Shown: piece after piece, positions 34,200 to 43,564 of the stretch | How positions within the stretch are numbered: position 1 is the first letter of the stretch | Layout: each line of letters starts with the position of its first letter | Assembly (NCBI GenBank): GCA_015178975.1 | Contig: WHVD01000143.1 | Coordinates: 145,967 to 209,966 of the forward strand | DNA length: 64,000 nt | Source of the DNA: Hysterangium stoloniferum | Lineage: Eukaryota; Basidiomycota; Agaricomycetes; Hysterangiales; Hysterangiaceae | Reading direction: 5' to 3' | The notes under the pieces: generated by a model | Seen by the model: the letters and a program-made list of their open reading frames with translations, nothing else | The model's database searches: none | What the model was told of the DNA's origin: nothing | Made by a program: the position numbers and the translations under genes

Positions 34200-35797
34200 T
34201 CCTTGTCAATGCTAGTTCTGATTGGACTGCTGACACAGGTGCTTCTTCGCACATGACTCCCCATCGTCATTAGTTTTCAAGTTATACACCATTTCAAACA
34301 CCTATCCAAGTTGCAAATGGACAAATAGTTATGTCTGCAGGGATAGGAGCAGTGCGGTTTAAGCCTAAAGGGAATGGAAATGTAATAATAGAGTTTGAAA
34401 GGGTTCTCCATGTTCCCCATCTCACAAGTAACCTCCTCTCCATCTTGTATTTGACAAAGAAAAAGAATTTCCATGTCTCTATATTTCGTTCTACCATGTC
34501 TTTCTATTTGAGAAAGGTCTTGCATTTCACTGCTACAGTCAATGAACATAACCAGGTGTATTTGGATGGAATGACGGTACCTATGACGGATTATGCTGGT
34601 CTTGTTACAACCTATCCCTTGGACTCCACACTTTGGCATCGTCGCTTTAATCATCTCAATCATGCCGATATCCAGAAGCTCCTCAAAGGTGATTTGGTTG
34701 GTGGGATAAAGATTGACTCTCACACATCTCCTGATCCTATTTGTGAACCTTGTTTGGCTGGAAAACAGAACAGAGTAATTAATAAAATGGCAACAACACG
34801 CTATACTAAACCACTTGCACTCATTCACAGTGATGTTCATGGTCCCTTGCCTACACAAACTGTGGAAGAGTTTCACTACTGGATCACTTTCATTGATGAT
34901 GCCTCACACTATGCTTCAATTGCATTACTCAAAAATAAGAGTGATGCCTTTCAGGCATTTAAGCAATATAAGGCTAAAGTGGAGAACTTGCTTGGTCAGA
35001 AGATCAAGATATTCAGAGATGACAAGGGTGGAGAATATATGTCTAAGGAGTTTGATACCTTCCTTTCCACTGCTGGCATCAGCCAGCAGCATACTGTGCG
35101 GAATGAACCACATCAGAATGGGGTTGCTGAATGCTTCAACAGAACATTGGAAGAAGGGGCTACTTCAATTATGGCTGAATCCCACCTCCCTCCCTCATTC
35201 TGGGGACATGCTGTCATTACCATTACTCATGTGCGCAACTGCTCACCTACCACTGCTCTTAAGCATTCTGTGCCTTATACTGTCTGGCATAGTAGGAAAC
35301 CAGAAGTATCACATCTTAGGGTATTTGGCTGTACTGCTTATGTGCATGTACAGAAAGATCAACATATTGGACTTGGCTCTCACACACAGAAATGTGTCTT
35401 TATTGGATATCCTCCAGATTATAAGGGTTGGATGTGTTACAATCCCTTGACTAAGAAGACTATTATCAGTAATAATGCTGTCTTTGATGAGAGAGTCTTA
35501 CCAGGCTTGTCTAAACCTGCCATACCTTCTACTCCTACTGCTCCTGATGTTCTTCCTGATAATCCACAATTTGTTGATTTGTTTATTCCTGGACCCTCTA
35601 GGTCTATTCAGGTGGGAGCCCAGCCAAATCAGGTGGGAGCTCCACAAGAACCAAATCCAGTGGGAGATGGTCAGAATAATGCTTTGCCTCCTGGTCCTAG
35701 TTCCAACTCTGATTCTAATTCTGAACATTCTGAACATTCACTGAGTCCTCCTCCTCAACCACATAAGCAATCCACCCAGAAACAGAGTTTCTCCTAA
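34200..35797 (+). pseudogene. pol: Cop1 protease and integrase
   Basis: The protease active site DWTADTGASSHMTPHRH lies at about 34220-34270, followed by a stop. The open frame 34331-35797 (488 codons) covers the GAG-pre-integrase (LWHRRFNHLNHADIQKLL), the HHCC zinc site ending in CEPCLAGKQNR, and the core with IHSDVHGPLPTQ, IKIFRDDKGGEYMSKEFD and NGVAECFNRTLEEG (the D,D,E residues). The copia-specific ending VFGCTAYVHVQKDQH and KCVFIGYPPDYKGW is followed by a Pro/Ser-rich tail. Only the protease is clearly broken. Confidence 0.93.
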
Positions 35798-37850
35798 GCG
35801 TTTCTGGCAAGTTGACCCTGCTAACATCCACAACTATAGAGAATCTACTCCTGTAGTTGAGTCCAGTGATGAGGCAGAGGATTCTCCACTACATTCTCCT
35901 CCTCCAGTTGAGTCTGAGGAAGAAGCCCTAGCTGCCAGTGAGGGAGATCTTTACATTGGTGTGGATGAAGCCTTTGAGTTTGTCTACAAGGCCAGTGCTC
36001 ATGATGATGTACTGAGAACTCTCAAAGAGGCCTTACAAAGTCCTGATGCTGACAAGTGGTATGATGCTGCATATGCAGAAATGCAATCCCTGTGTGAAAA
36101 TGGCACTTTTTGCCTTGCTAAACTACCTGAGGGTTATAAAGCTATTGGCTCTCGTTAGGTGTTTGTGATCAAGCGTAAGAAGGATGGGTCAATTGACAAG
36201 TTCAAAGCTCGTCTTGTTGCAAAAGGCTATGCACAGTGACCAGGGTTTGACTTCACTGATACCTTTGCTCCTACTGCCAAATGGGCCACTTTGCATGCTG
36301 TCCTGGCATTGGCTGCACTGGAGGACATGGAACTTGAGAGTGTAGATATCTCCTCTGCATTCTTGAATGGTGAACTTGAAGAGGAAGTATACTTGCAGCA
36401 ACCTGAAGGTTTTCACCAAGGTGCTCGTGATGAGTTCTAACTTCTTCTGAAAGGACTATATGGTTTACGCCAGTCACCTTGTATCTGGCACAAGAAGTTG
36501 AATGCTGTCCTGCTCAGTTTGGGTTTCAAACAAGTGCTATGTGATCGTAGCATTTGGGTCTTCCAAAAGGGTGATGTCAAAGTCATTATACCAGTATTTG
36601 TAGATGACATGACTGTTGCATCTAAATCCAGGGAGGCTATCAAGAAGCTCAAAGATGATCTAAAGAGCCACTTCAAATTGCATGATCTTGGTTACTTGTT
36701 AGGTGTTGGCATTGAAAGAGACAGGACAAAGCATACTATTATTCTATCACAGTGTCAATACATCTTGGACATGTTACAGCATTATGGTCTTGCTGATTGA
36801 AATCCCATTGGTACACCTATGATATGTACCTAACTCAAAATTGAGTAAAGACCAGGCTCTGGTGTCTCCTGAAGAGATTGCATACATGAAGGACATTCCA
36901 TACATCCATGCTGTTGGTTCTCTTATGTATTTGGCTATTGCCACTCATCCAGACATTGCCTATACTGTTGGAGTATTAGCCAGATTCAATCACAATCCAG
37001 GAAAGGCTCATTGGCTAGCAGTACAACATCTCTTTCGATATCTCAAAGGCACCCTTGACTTGGGCTTGACCTTTGGCCCTAGTAATGACAGGGAATTGTT
37101 TGTGTCTTATTCAGATGCTGACCATGGAGGTGATAAGTCGACTGGAAAATCTACTGGTGCATATGTGGTTAAGATGGGTACTGGAGCCATTAGCTGGCAG
37201 AGCAAACTCCAGACTATTGTAACTCTCTCTACTACTGAAGCAGAGTATATTGTAGCAGTGTCAGCTGGTCAGGAAGTGCTATGGTTGCGAAACTTATTTG
37301 AGGAATTGGGATATCCTCAAAAGACTGCATCCACTTTGTATCTTGACAACCAATCTTCTATTGCAGTTGCCAGTGTTGGAGATATAAGTATTATCTAATC
37401 AGGAACACACCAAATGTTGGTTGCACCTGTATAGTTCGGAGTTGCGTGCCCGAACTATATAAGTAGTTACGAGTTGAGGATGTAACCTCTTAGTGGAGTT
37501 GTTAACTCACTAAGAGGTATGCAAGGTTTCTTTTCTCTATTATAGTAATAGTCCCTTATCCATATATCTACAGGCATATTTAAGGTAGATAGCTAATACA
37601 TTCTGAGTGGAGTTGTTAACTCACTAAGAGGCATATTTAAGTTCCTGCGCAAGTAGCTTTAACAGCCAGAGATCCTGAACATCATAGCCGTATGAAGCAT
37701 CTGGACTTGAGAACATATTGGTTAAGGCAGGAAGTTGATAGTGGGAAGATCAAAGTTCATCTTCCTACTTCAGAGATGCCTGCTGATTTATTGACAGAAC
37801 CATTGGCTAAGCCAAAGGTAGAATACTTACAAAACTACTGGGACTAGCAT
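35798..37850 (+). pseudogene. pol: Cop1 reverse transcriptase and RNase H, with stops and an LTR insertion
   Basis: The RT reads DKWYDAAYAEMQSLCENGTF, FKARLVAKGYAQ, ESVDISSAFLNGELEEEVYL, LKGLYGLRQSP and the catalytic VFVDDMTVASKS. RNase H reads VSYSDADHGGDKSTGKSTGA and TLSTTEAEYIVAVSAGQEVL. Stops occur after AIGSR (TAG), KGYAQ (TGA), ARDEF (TAA) and HYGLAD (TGA), most being one transition away from the expected codon. At 37374 the frame is interrupted inside QSSIAVA by a 291-bp solo LTR and resumes at 37670 as RDPEHHSRMKHLDLRTYWLR. Confidence 0.93.
37374..37664 (+). mobile_element. 291-bp solo LTR in Cop1 RNase H, TSD GCCAG
   Basis: TGTTGGAGATATAAGTATT to AGTAGCTTTAACA, flanked by GCCAG (37369-37373 and 37665-37669). 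Size and ends fit a copia-type LTR of another family. It contains the hairpin CCTCTTAGTGGAGTT / AACTCACTAAGAGG near 37487-37518, and half of that hairpin is repeated near 37605-37632. Confidence 0.9.
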
Positions 37851-37863
37851 AGAGCTGTCTCAT

Positions 37864-38124
37864 AAGGTGGGAGTGTTAGAGTATGATATTACAGCTCTTA
37901 CATAGTCTATGATGTTCCCTATATTTTTCTGATATTTGTAGTATTTTTCCCAGCACTGTAGGTGCAGTATTGAGTGAGTTACCTAGTAAGGTAACTGATG
38001 TGTAGGTGCTTAGGTAAGCACCCTGTAGTATACTACTCCGCTGTGGGTGTGGGAAAGTCTCCTTAGTGTTTACTTTCCTCACACTCACAGGGTGTTTGTC
38101 AAGAGTTATTCAACTGTTTCAACA
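37864..38124 (+). repeat. Cop1 polypurine tract and 3' LTR
   Basis: AAGGTGGGAG (37864-37873) is the plus-strand priming tract directly before the LTR TGTTAGAGTATG at 37874. The LTR of 251 bases ends TTTCAACA at 38124, followed by the target copy ATTTA. Confidence 0.93.
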
Positions 38125-38129
38125 ATTTA

Positions 38130-38803
38130 GTGCTTGGTATAGCCACCCTTTTCCTTTAATGTATCTGAAACTTTCCTATGCATATTTGAAATCAAATCCT
38201 GACACACCTTTGCATCAATCTTGTACCATTCCTTTACCACCCTCTCCCAAACCTCTTCCATCCCCTGGAGTGCATTCTCATACCCTGCCAACCTCCTCTT
38301 TAGATGATTCCATAAGTGTCCAATGGGATGCAGGTCAGGAGACTGTTCTGGCCATGAGAGAACCCTGAAACTATTTATTGGAACCAATTATGGGCCTTCT
38401 TGCAGGTGTGCTTGGGGGCATTATCCTGCTGGAAGCTGCAGATTTCATAGTCACTAAGGCTGGCTTGCAGGTCATCATCCAGAATCTGTATGTAAAGATC
38501 CCCATCCATTCTTCCATCAATCTTGCATGCATACCCAAGCCCCCCTCACAGCATACACCCCCATACCATCAAAGATCCACCACCAAACTTCAGGGTTCCC
38601 TCAATCAGCCTGTCACTCAAGCCATCCCCTGCCTTTTTCCACATCCACTTCCTACCATCCAATCCCAACTTATAGATTTTTGTCTCATCAGACCATACCA
38701 CCTTTTTCCAGTCCTCCACAGTGCAATTCTGATGTGCCAAAGCAAAGTCCATCCTCTCCTTCCTATGCTTCTTAGAAAGAAGAAGCCTTTTCTTCTTTAC
38801 CAC
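38130..38803 (-). pseudogene. TcM transposase, C-terminal part (DDE domain)
   Basis: Tc1-like DDE transposase. It begins after the insertion point with KKKRLLLSKKHRKERMDFAL, then the first Asp in DWKKVVWSDETKIYKLGLDG, RKWMWKKAGDGLSDRL, and GGSLMVWGCM. A frameshift follows. The second Asp is in FQQDNAPKHTCKKAHNWF (about 38440). The end reads WPEQSPDLHPIGHLWNHLKR, where relatives have DLNPIEHLWN, so the third acidic residue is Gly here. The final residues are KEKGGYTKH. The N-terminal part is 12 kb away at 51126-51452. Inactive by both frameshift and active-site change. Confidence 0.92.
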
Positions 38804-39113
38804 TGTTACGACCGGAATTCCCACCGGACTCCAGGCACTAACTTATATGCACCTGCACCCTATACACATCAATTGTCAGTTTACTGGAATTCCCGCTGGA
38901 CTCTGTACGTCAGACTTGTCCACATTTGACTTCATTACTTCATGTATCAGTCACTGGAATACCTGCCAGACTCCATCCCTGTCTATGTCCGACTCTGTCC
39001 CACACATCAGTCACTAGAATACCTGCCAGACTCCATCCCTGTCTATGTCCAACTCTGTCCCATGCATCAGTCACTGGACCCCACTTGGAAAACCCATCAT
39101 CCCTCTAACTGAG

Positions 39114-39747
39114 TGTGAAGAGTGGTGGAAGTTCTAACCGTTCAATATACGAAGAATATTGACCGTTTAGGTATGACACCGAGATGTATTGACTGTCTAA
39201 GTCTAATACAGGCCGAACATGTATTGACCACTTAGTTCAATACAGTTAAATGAAGTAGCTATCTAAAGTAGAATAGAGAGCTAGAACAAATAAAGAGAAT
39301 CAACTGTTAAGTACGATTCTAGATGACTACTTGAGTGTAAAATAGAGTAACGAGAGAGCCAAGTGATAGAGTAGTGCAGATGTAGTCCACATGGATTGAG
39401 ATAAAGATGGAGTTTTGACTGGTACAGTTCGAAACTCTGATTGCATAGATAGTTAAAGCCCGTCTGTGACAGTCGAGACGATACCCCAATCACAACTTAC
39501 AGGACACAATTGGTGTCTTGGGTAAGTTGTGGTTGTGGGGTAAAAAGTGTCTGAGTTTTAACTACGGGCACTAGAATACATAAGTCTGGCGTGCATACGC
39601 CCACAAGAGTCGATGTACTGCATACATAGGTTGTTGAACTAATTATAAGTGTATAATAAAATAGAGAGAAAGTAGAAATAATAAAGGAAATATAGTATGA
39701 GCTCATCCGACTATATTTCCTGAGTATATTTTGCCGTACCTCTCACA
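39114..39747 (-). repeat. Gyp3 3' LTR (left), with polypurine tract next to it
   Basis: 634 bp. On the minus strand it starts TGTGAGAGGTACGGC and is preceded by the purine-rich CTGGGGGGCACTG (39748-39760), the likely plus-strand primer. It contains an 11-bp-stem hairpin, GGAAATATAGT with ACTATATTTCC, at 39685-39720. Confidence 0.93.
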
Positions 39748-42230
39748 GTGCCCCCCAGGTCGAAGAGCTATGTCAAAGAAGGTGTCGAAGGATGCTTGGA
39801 ACTCCTCCCCATGCATCCTGCGACGAACCTCCAAGATGTAGGATAGTGTTTCCCCAGGCGAGATGCTTGGCATGAAAGGAAAGAGCAATGTCCTCCCACT
39901 TCGAAACATCATTGGTGGGTGTCACCCATCCAGCTTCTGGATCGAGGAGACCTAACGACCGTAGGCCTTCTGGCACGTTCGAATGATGGCGTGAACGTGA
40001 TCAGCGGAAGTGTCTGTAATGTGGGCAATGAGAGGAGGCTGAGGGTGTAATGATGGCGGGGTAGGAGTGAGAAGTGGTGTGGAGCGCACGTCTCCGCCTG
40101 GGGGAATTCCCCCTGAGGTGTCAGAATCCGACAACAGTTGCTTCAACAAGTTGACGAGGTCCACAGCTGAGTGGATTGGTGTATGCTCAGGAAGAACACA
40201 AGAGGAGTTGACAAGCAGGGACCGAAACATGGAGAGCTCCACTCGTTCGATATCCTCCGCTAAACGCAGCTGTTCCTTAGGGTCATTGATGCATAAGTAA
40301 AATGTACTCATGCAGTCCGACAATGTGAGAGACCTGCTATACCATGCCCTTTAAGAAGAGGGTGCCACAGGGTTGGTCCTAGTTGCCTTAGCATGTGTCC
40401 CACAGTGAAGATGTCGGAGGGGTAATTAATGGACACACACATCCAACTTGACTGGAAGAGACGAGAGGAGCCAGCCGTATCCCGAGAGTGAGAGGGAGAG
40501 GGCGGCTGTGGTGGGGGGCTGTGAATGGGGTCGGCCAGGGGAGGGTCAATGACCAGGGGCTTGTCGGCCTGAACATCAGCTTTCCGCTTCCCTTCCGCCT
40601 TTTCACTTAAGGGGGGAGGCTCCTCAAAGACATCCATTGCTGGGGGGAGGTTCCTTGGAGACCTCCGTGACTGAAGGAGGTGCCTCAAGGACTTCCTCCA
40701 TAGGCGTTGCGAGGATTTCCGGGGTAGGGTGATCAACATCCATTAATGTAACATTAGGTTGTTGAATGGGGCTCCCCAGGGAAATGCAAGGGGAGTAGGG
40801 AGAGGCAGGCGGTGGACTCTGCGCTGACAAGGAAACAAGGGAAGTGTCCGACACCGCAGGGAGCAATGGCGTCGGGGTAGAGCGGGTGGTGACAAGGGGG
40901 TCAGGTGACGTGCAGAGGGGTGGGGTTGGCTGCAGTGCTGGAGAAGGCTTGGATGCGGGTGAGGGCAGTGGTATGAGGGAATGTCCCATGGAGGGGAGGG
41001 GTAATGGTATAGGGGGAAGAAAAGGCAGGTCAGTGGATGGTTCAAGACTTCCCAGCAACTCTGAAAAGGGTGTAAAGAGCTGTAGTGGGGGTACGGAAGA
41101 GACGTGTGAAGGTGGGGAGAGGTGAGTGGAGCTAGATGGCATTGCAAAGTTGGCTGGATGATACCCCCTCCAAACTCTGATGGAAGTCAGCAGTTTTCAT
41201 CATTGGTTAGGGTCACTTGTGAAGAAATGGATGTTGTCAGGAAGTAGAAAACCTTCATGGCAGTCAGCACCGAGGTACTTGCCATCGTAGGTGGGGTAGC
41301 ACAATCGGTCATCCTCCAAGTTGGATGAAAAATCACTGGGCCCCATCTGGTAGGTCCGTTCCTGAGGTCCACATTGTGAAGGGGGTCTGGGAGGTAGTGC
41401 AATTCCGTCCCCACATCGCAATACAATGCTTTGTAGTTTGATCCTTTGTACTTTGTCGCAATTGTAGAAGGTGACCCCGTCTTTTCCTTTCCTGCTTTTC
41501 TGTCCTACACTCCAAACGCATGGCGTGCCCCCATCGGTGAAATCCGTCCATTTATGACCCGAAGGGGGAGCAATGGTTGAAGGATTGTTGTGTCCTTCCA
41601 TTCTCCTCCATTCCTGCCATGTCTGCCTTGAAGGGACATTATCCCTAGCACCCATCTTCCACTGTACTTCTAAGTACTCCTCCCTCCTCTTCCACTTGAG
41701 TGTTTTCAATTCCTCCTGGACCTGTGCAGAGAAAGCCTCGGACTGCCGTTTTTTCCTGATCTCCTCTTCAGTAGAAGGTAAAATACTACGAGCAGGTGGG
41801 GGGGTTTCACTCCATGTTCCTGCAGGAGTCCCCCAAGTATCAGAGGACAGGGGCGTAGCTTTTGAAATGGAGTCCATTTGCATATGGTGCGTGGACGATG
41901 AGGTCTCCTCCACACACTCGACAATTTCTGTTCGAGGTGGTGGGGAAGGAGGAACTGTTGTTTGGGGTCGAGGTAATCTTTTAAAATTGGGAAATCGGGG
42001 TCTGGGAGAGGAGCGTATGGAGTGAAAGCGGTTTCATTCCCCAAGTTGGTGGACATTCCCACCGTGTTGTCCTGCACAGTGGAGGGTATTGACGAAGACA
42101 TTCCAGAATTACCTGTGGAGTGCTCGACTTTTTCAGTACAAGATGACGTGGTAGAAGTATTAATAGGTTGGGGTCACAGTATTCTTTTGAAATTGGGGAA
42201 CTTGGGTTTGGGTTGTTGCTCCTGTGACAT
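39748..42230 (-). pseudogene. Gyp3 extra coding region downstream of the chromodomain (unknown protein)
   Basis: I do not recognise this protein. Across frameshifts it reads, in order: ATG 42229 with MSQEQQPKPKFPNFK; AFTPYAPLPDPDFPILKDYL; a basic helix (STEEEIRKKRQSEAFSAQVQ, ELKTLKWKRREEYLEVQWKM); a Cys-containing domain (DFTDGGTPCVWSVGQKSRKG, VTFYNCDKVQRIKL, PPSQCGPQERTYQMGPSDF, DDRLCYPTYDGKYLGADCHE); a long Ser/Pro-rich linker (41142-40624); an NLS-like EKAEGKRKADVQADK; and a helical end (NDPKEQLRLAEDIERVELSM, FRSLLVNSSCVLPEHTPI, VDLVNLLKQLLSDSD). Total about 800 codons. I see no signal peptide or transmembrane segment, so envelope is unlikely although the position is that of env. It could be an element-specific third gene or a captured host gene. 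Confidence 0.6.
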
Positions 42231-42432
42231 AGTGTACTGATTTGAGAGGTTGATGTGGAGGAAAGAGATAGGGGGATGAAATTTTTCTTTAGTGGATTTA
42301 TGTATTTTATATTAATTTCAAGCTCTGCTTGGTTATTGAGGTGAAAGGCCGAGGGGGATGAAAGTGAGGGGTAGAGTTAGAAGTAAATAAACAGTGTTGT
42401 CATCGTGAGAAGGTGAAATGATCATTAGATTC

Positions 42433-42700
42433 GATAAATAGTTTTGTAAGCTCTAAGAAGAGTGGGGGCATTACGAAGGTCATTGCCATTTAACCAGGTG
42501 TCCTCTTCAGGTCCATAACCTTTCCATTGAACTTGGAAAAGGAGTCGATTTCAATGCTTTTTGTGCCCTACTATAGCTTCTACTTTGTACTCCTCATCAT
42601 TACGATTGAGTTCCCAAGGATTCTTGAGTAGCTCCCTGGATCCGAATTCCTTAGGGGAGAGATGGTACCTTTTAAGATGGTCTCAGTTGATCACTGGGTG
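42433..42700 (-). pseudogene. Gyp3 chromodomain
   Basis: At the integrase C-terminus the frame reads EYKVEAIVGHKKH, a stop, then NRLLFQVQWKGYGPEEDTWL and NGNDLRNAPTLLRAYK, a chromodomain with the WKGYG...TWL signature of chromoviruses, which directs integration to modified chromatin. The stops in and near it (TGA where Arg is expected) look like CGA to TGA changes. Confidence 0.88.
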
Positions 42701-43564
42701 TAATTGATATTCCGAGGGAATGCGAAGTCGAAAGACTTGAGAATTGATCTTCTCCAAGACTTCGAACGGCCCTATCCGTCTTTGTATAAGTTTCCTTCCA
42801 GGTCCTTTGGCTTCGATGAGCTCGAGGGAATGGGGATTGATCAGAACATAATCTCCCTCTGAGATATCTTCCACCAATCTCCTTCTCTTATTGTAGCTGC
42901 GGGCTTGCATTTCTTGTGCTCGCGCAATCGAATCCCGCACCACCTGCTGATGGTTTTCCAATTCTAAGATCCATTGGTCAGCTAAGGGGCTATCCGATAA
43001 TTCTCTGGGAACCACGGGGTCGTCCCCTCCTAGACAGCAAGACATTCCTCTTGGTAAGTATCCCATCAGCAAAAAGGCCAGCACGTAGCTTGTTGAACTT
43101 TGAACTGTCGAATTGTAGGTATGAGCCACCACTTGAGTCCATTTAGACCATTCCTCCTTCGAAGAAGCACAGTATGCTCTGAGCATTTGCTCAATGATAG
43201 CATTGGCGTTCTCTGTTTGACTATCGGTTTGAGGATGATGGGACGAGGATACTGCAAGGGCACTTCCGTATACCTTGCAGACCTCTCTCCAGAACCTACA
43301 GGTCCACCTCCTGTCTCGATCACAGATTATCCTCGAAGGTAGGCCGAAAGGAGCGGCCACTTTATTCACGAAGATTCACACAAATCCTTCTGTGGATAGA
43401 TCTGAAGTTGTGGGCTCACAAATTAAGAAATGTGTGAGTTTATCCACAGCGACGAAGATGGCTGAGTAAGCATCCTCTGCAGAAGGAGGCAATCCTGTAA
43501 TCAGGTCCATCGAGACAACCTCAAACAGCCTTAAGGGTACATCTGCGGGTCGAAGAGCTCCTTG
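42683..43564 (-). pseudogene. pol: Gyp3 integrase core and GPF module
   Basis: The core reads VVSMDLITGLPPSAEDAYSA (first Asp), SRIICDRDRRWTCRFWREVC (second Asp) and HPQTDSQTENANAIIEQMLR (Glu). The C-terminal module has KLIQRRIGPFEVLEKINSQV and ends YQLHPVIN. A TGA after STEGFV and another after VNHST separate this from the upstream 744-codon frame; both fit CGA or CAA to stop transitions. Confidence 0.92.

Larger units (their letters stand above)
31462..38124 (+). mobile_element. Cop1: Ty1/copia element, TSD ATTTA
   Basis: The LTRs (5' 31462-32516, interrupted; 3' 37874-38124) begin TGTTAGAGTATGATATTAC and end CAACTGTTTCAACA. The flanks are ATTTA on both sides (31457-31461, 38125-38129). 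Internal order is gag, protease, integrase, RT, RNase H, the copia order. It lies in the 3' part of TcM. It carries a Gyp2 solo LTR in its 5' LTR and another solo LTR in RNase H. Stops in pol are mostly single transitions. Confidence 0.95.

Noticed and set aside
39748..42230. Gyp3 third region as an envelope gene (errantivirus-like)
   Set aside because: No signal peptide, no transmembrane segment, no furin-like site; Ser/Pro linker and basic runs fit a nuclear or cytoplasmic protein better.
40844..42240. Plus-strand frames (40844-41125, 41573-42025, 42022-42240) as genes
   Set aside because: They mirror the Pro/Ser-rich and acidic coding of the minus-strand Gyp3 region and have low-complexity Gly/Glu composition; no splice sites or domain.
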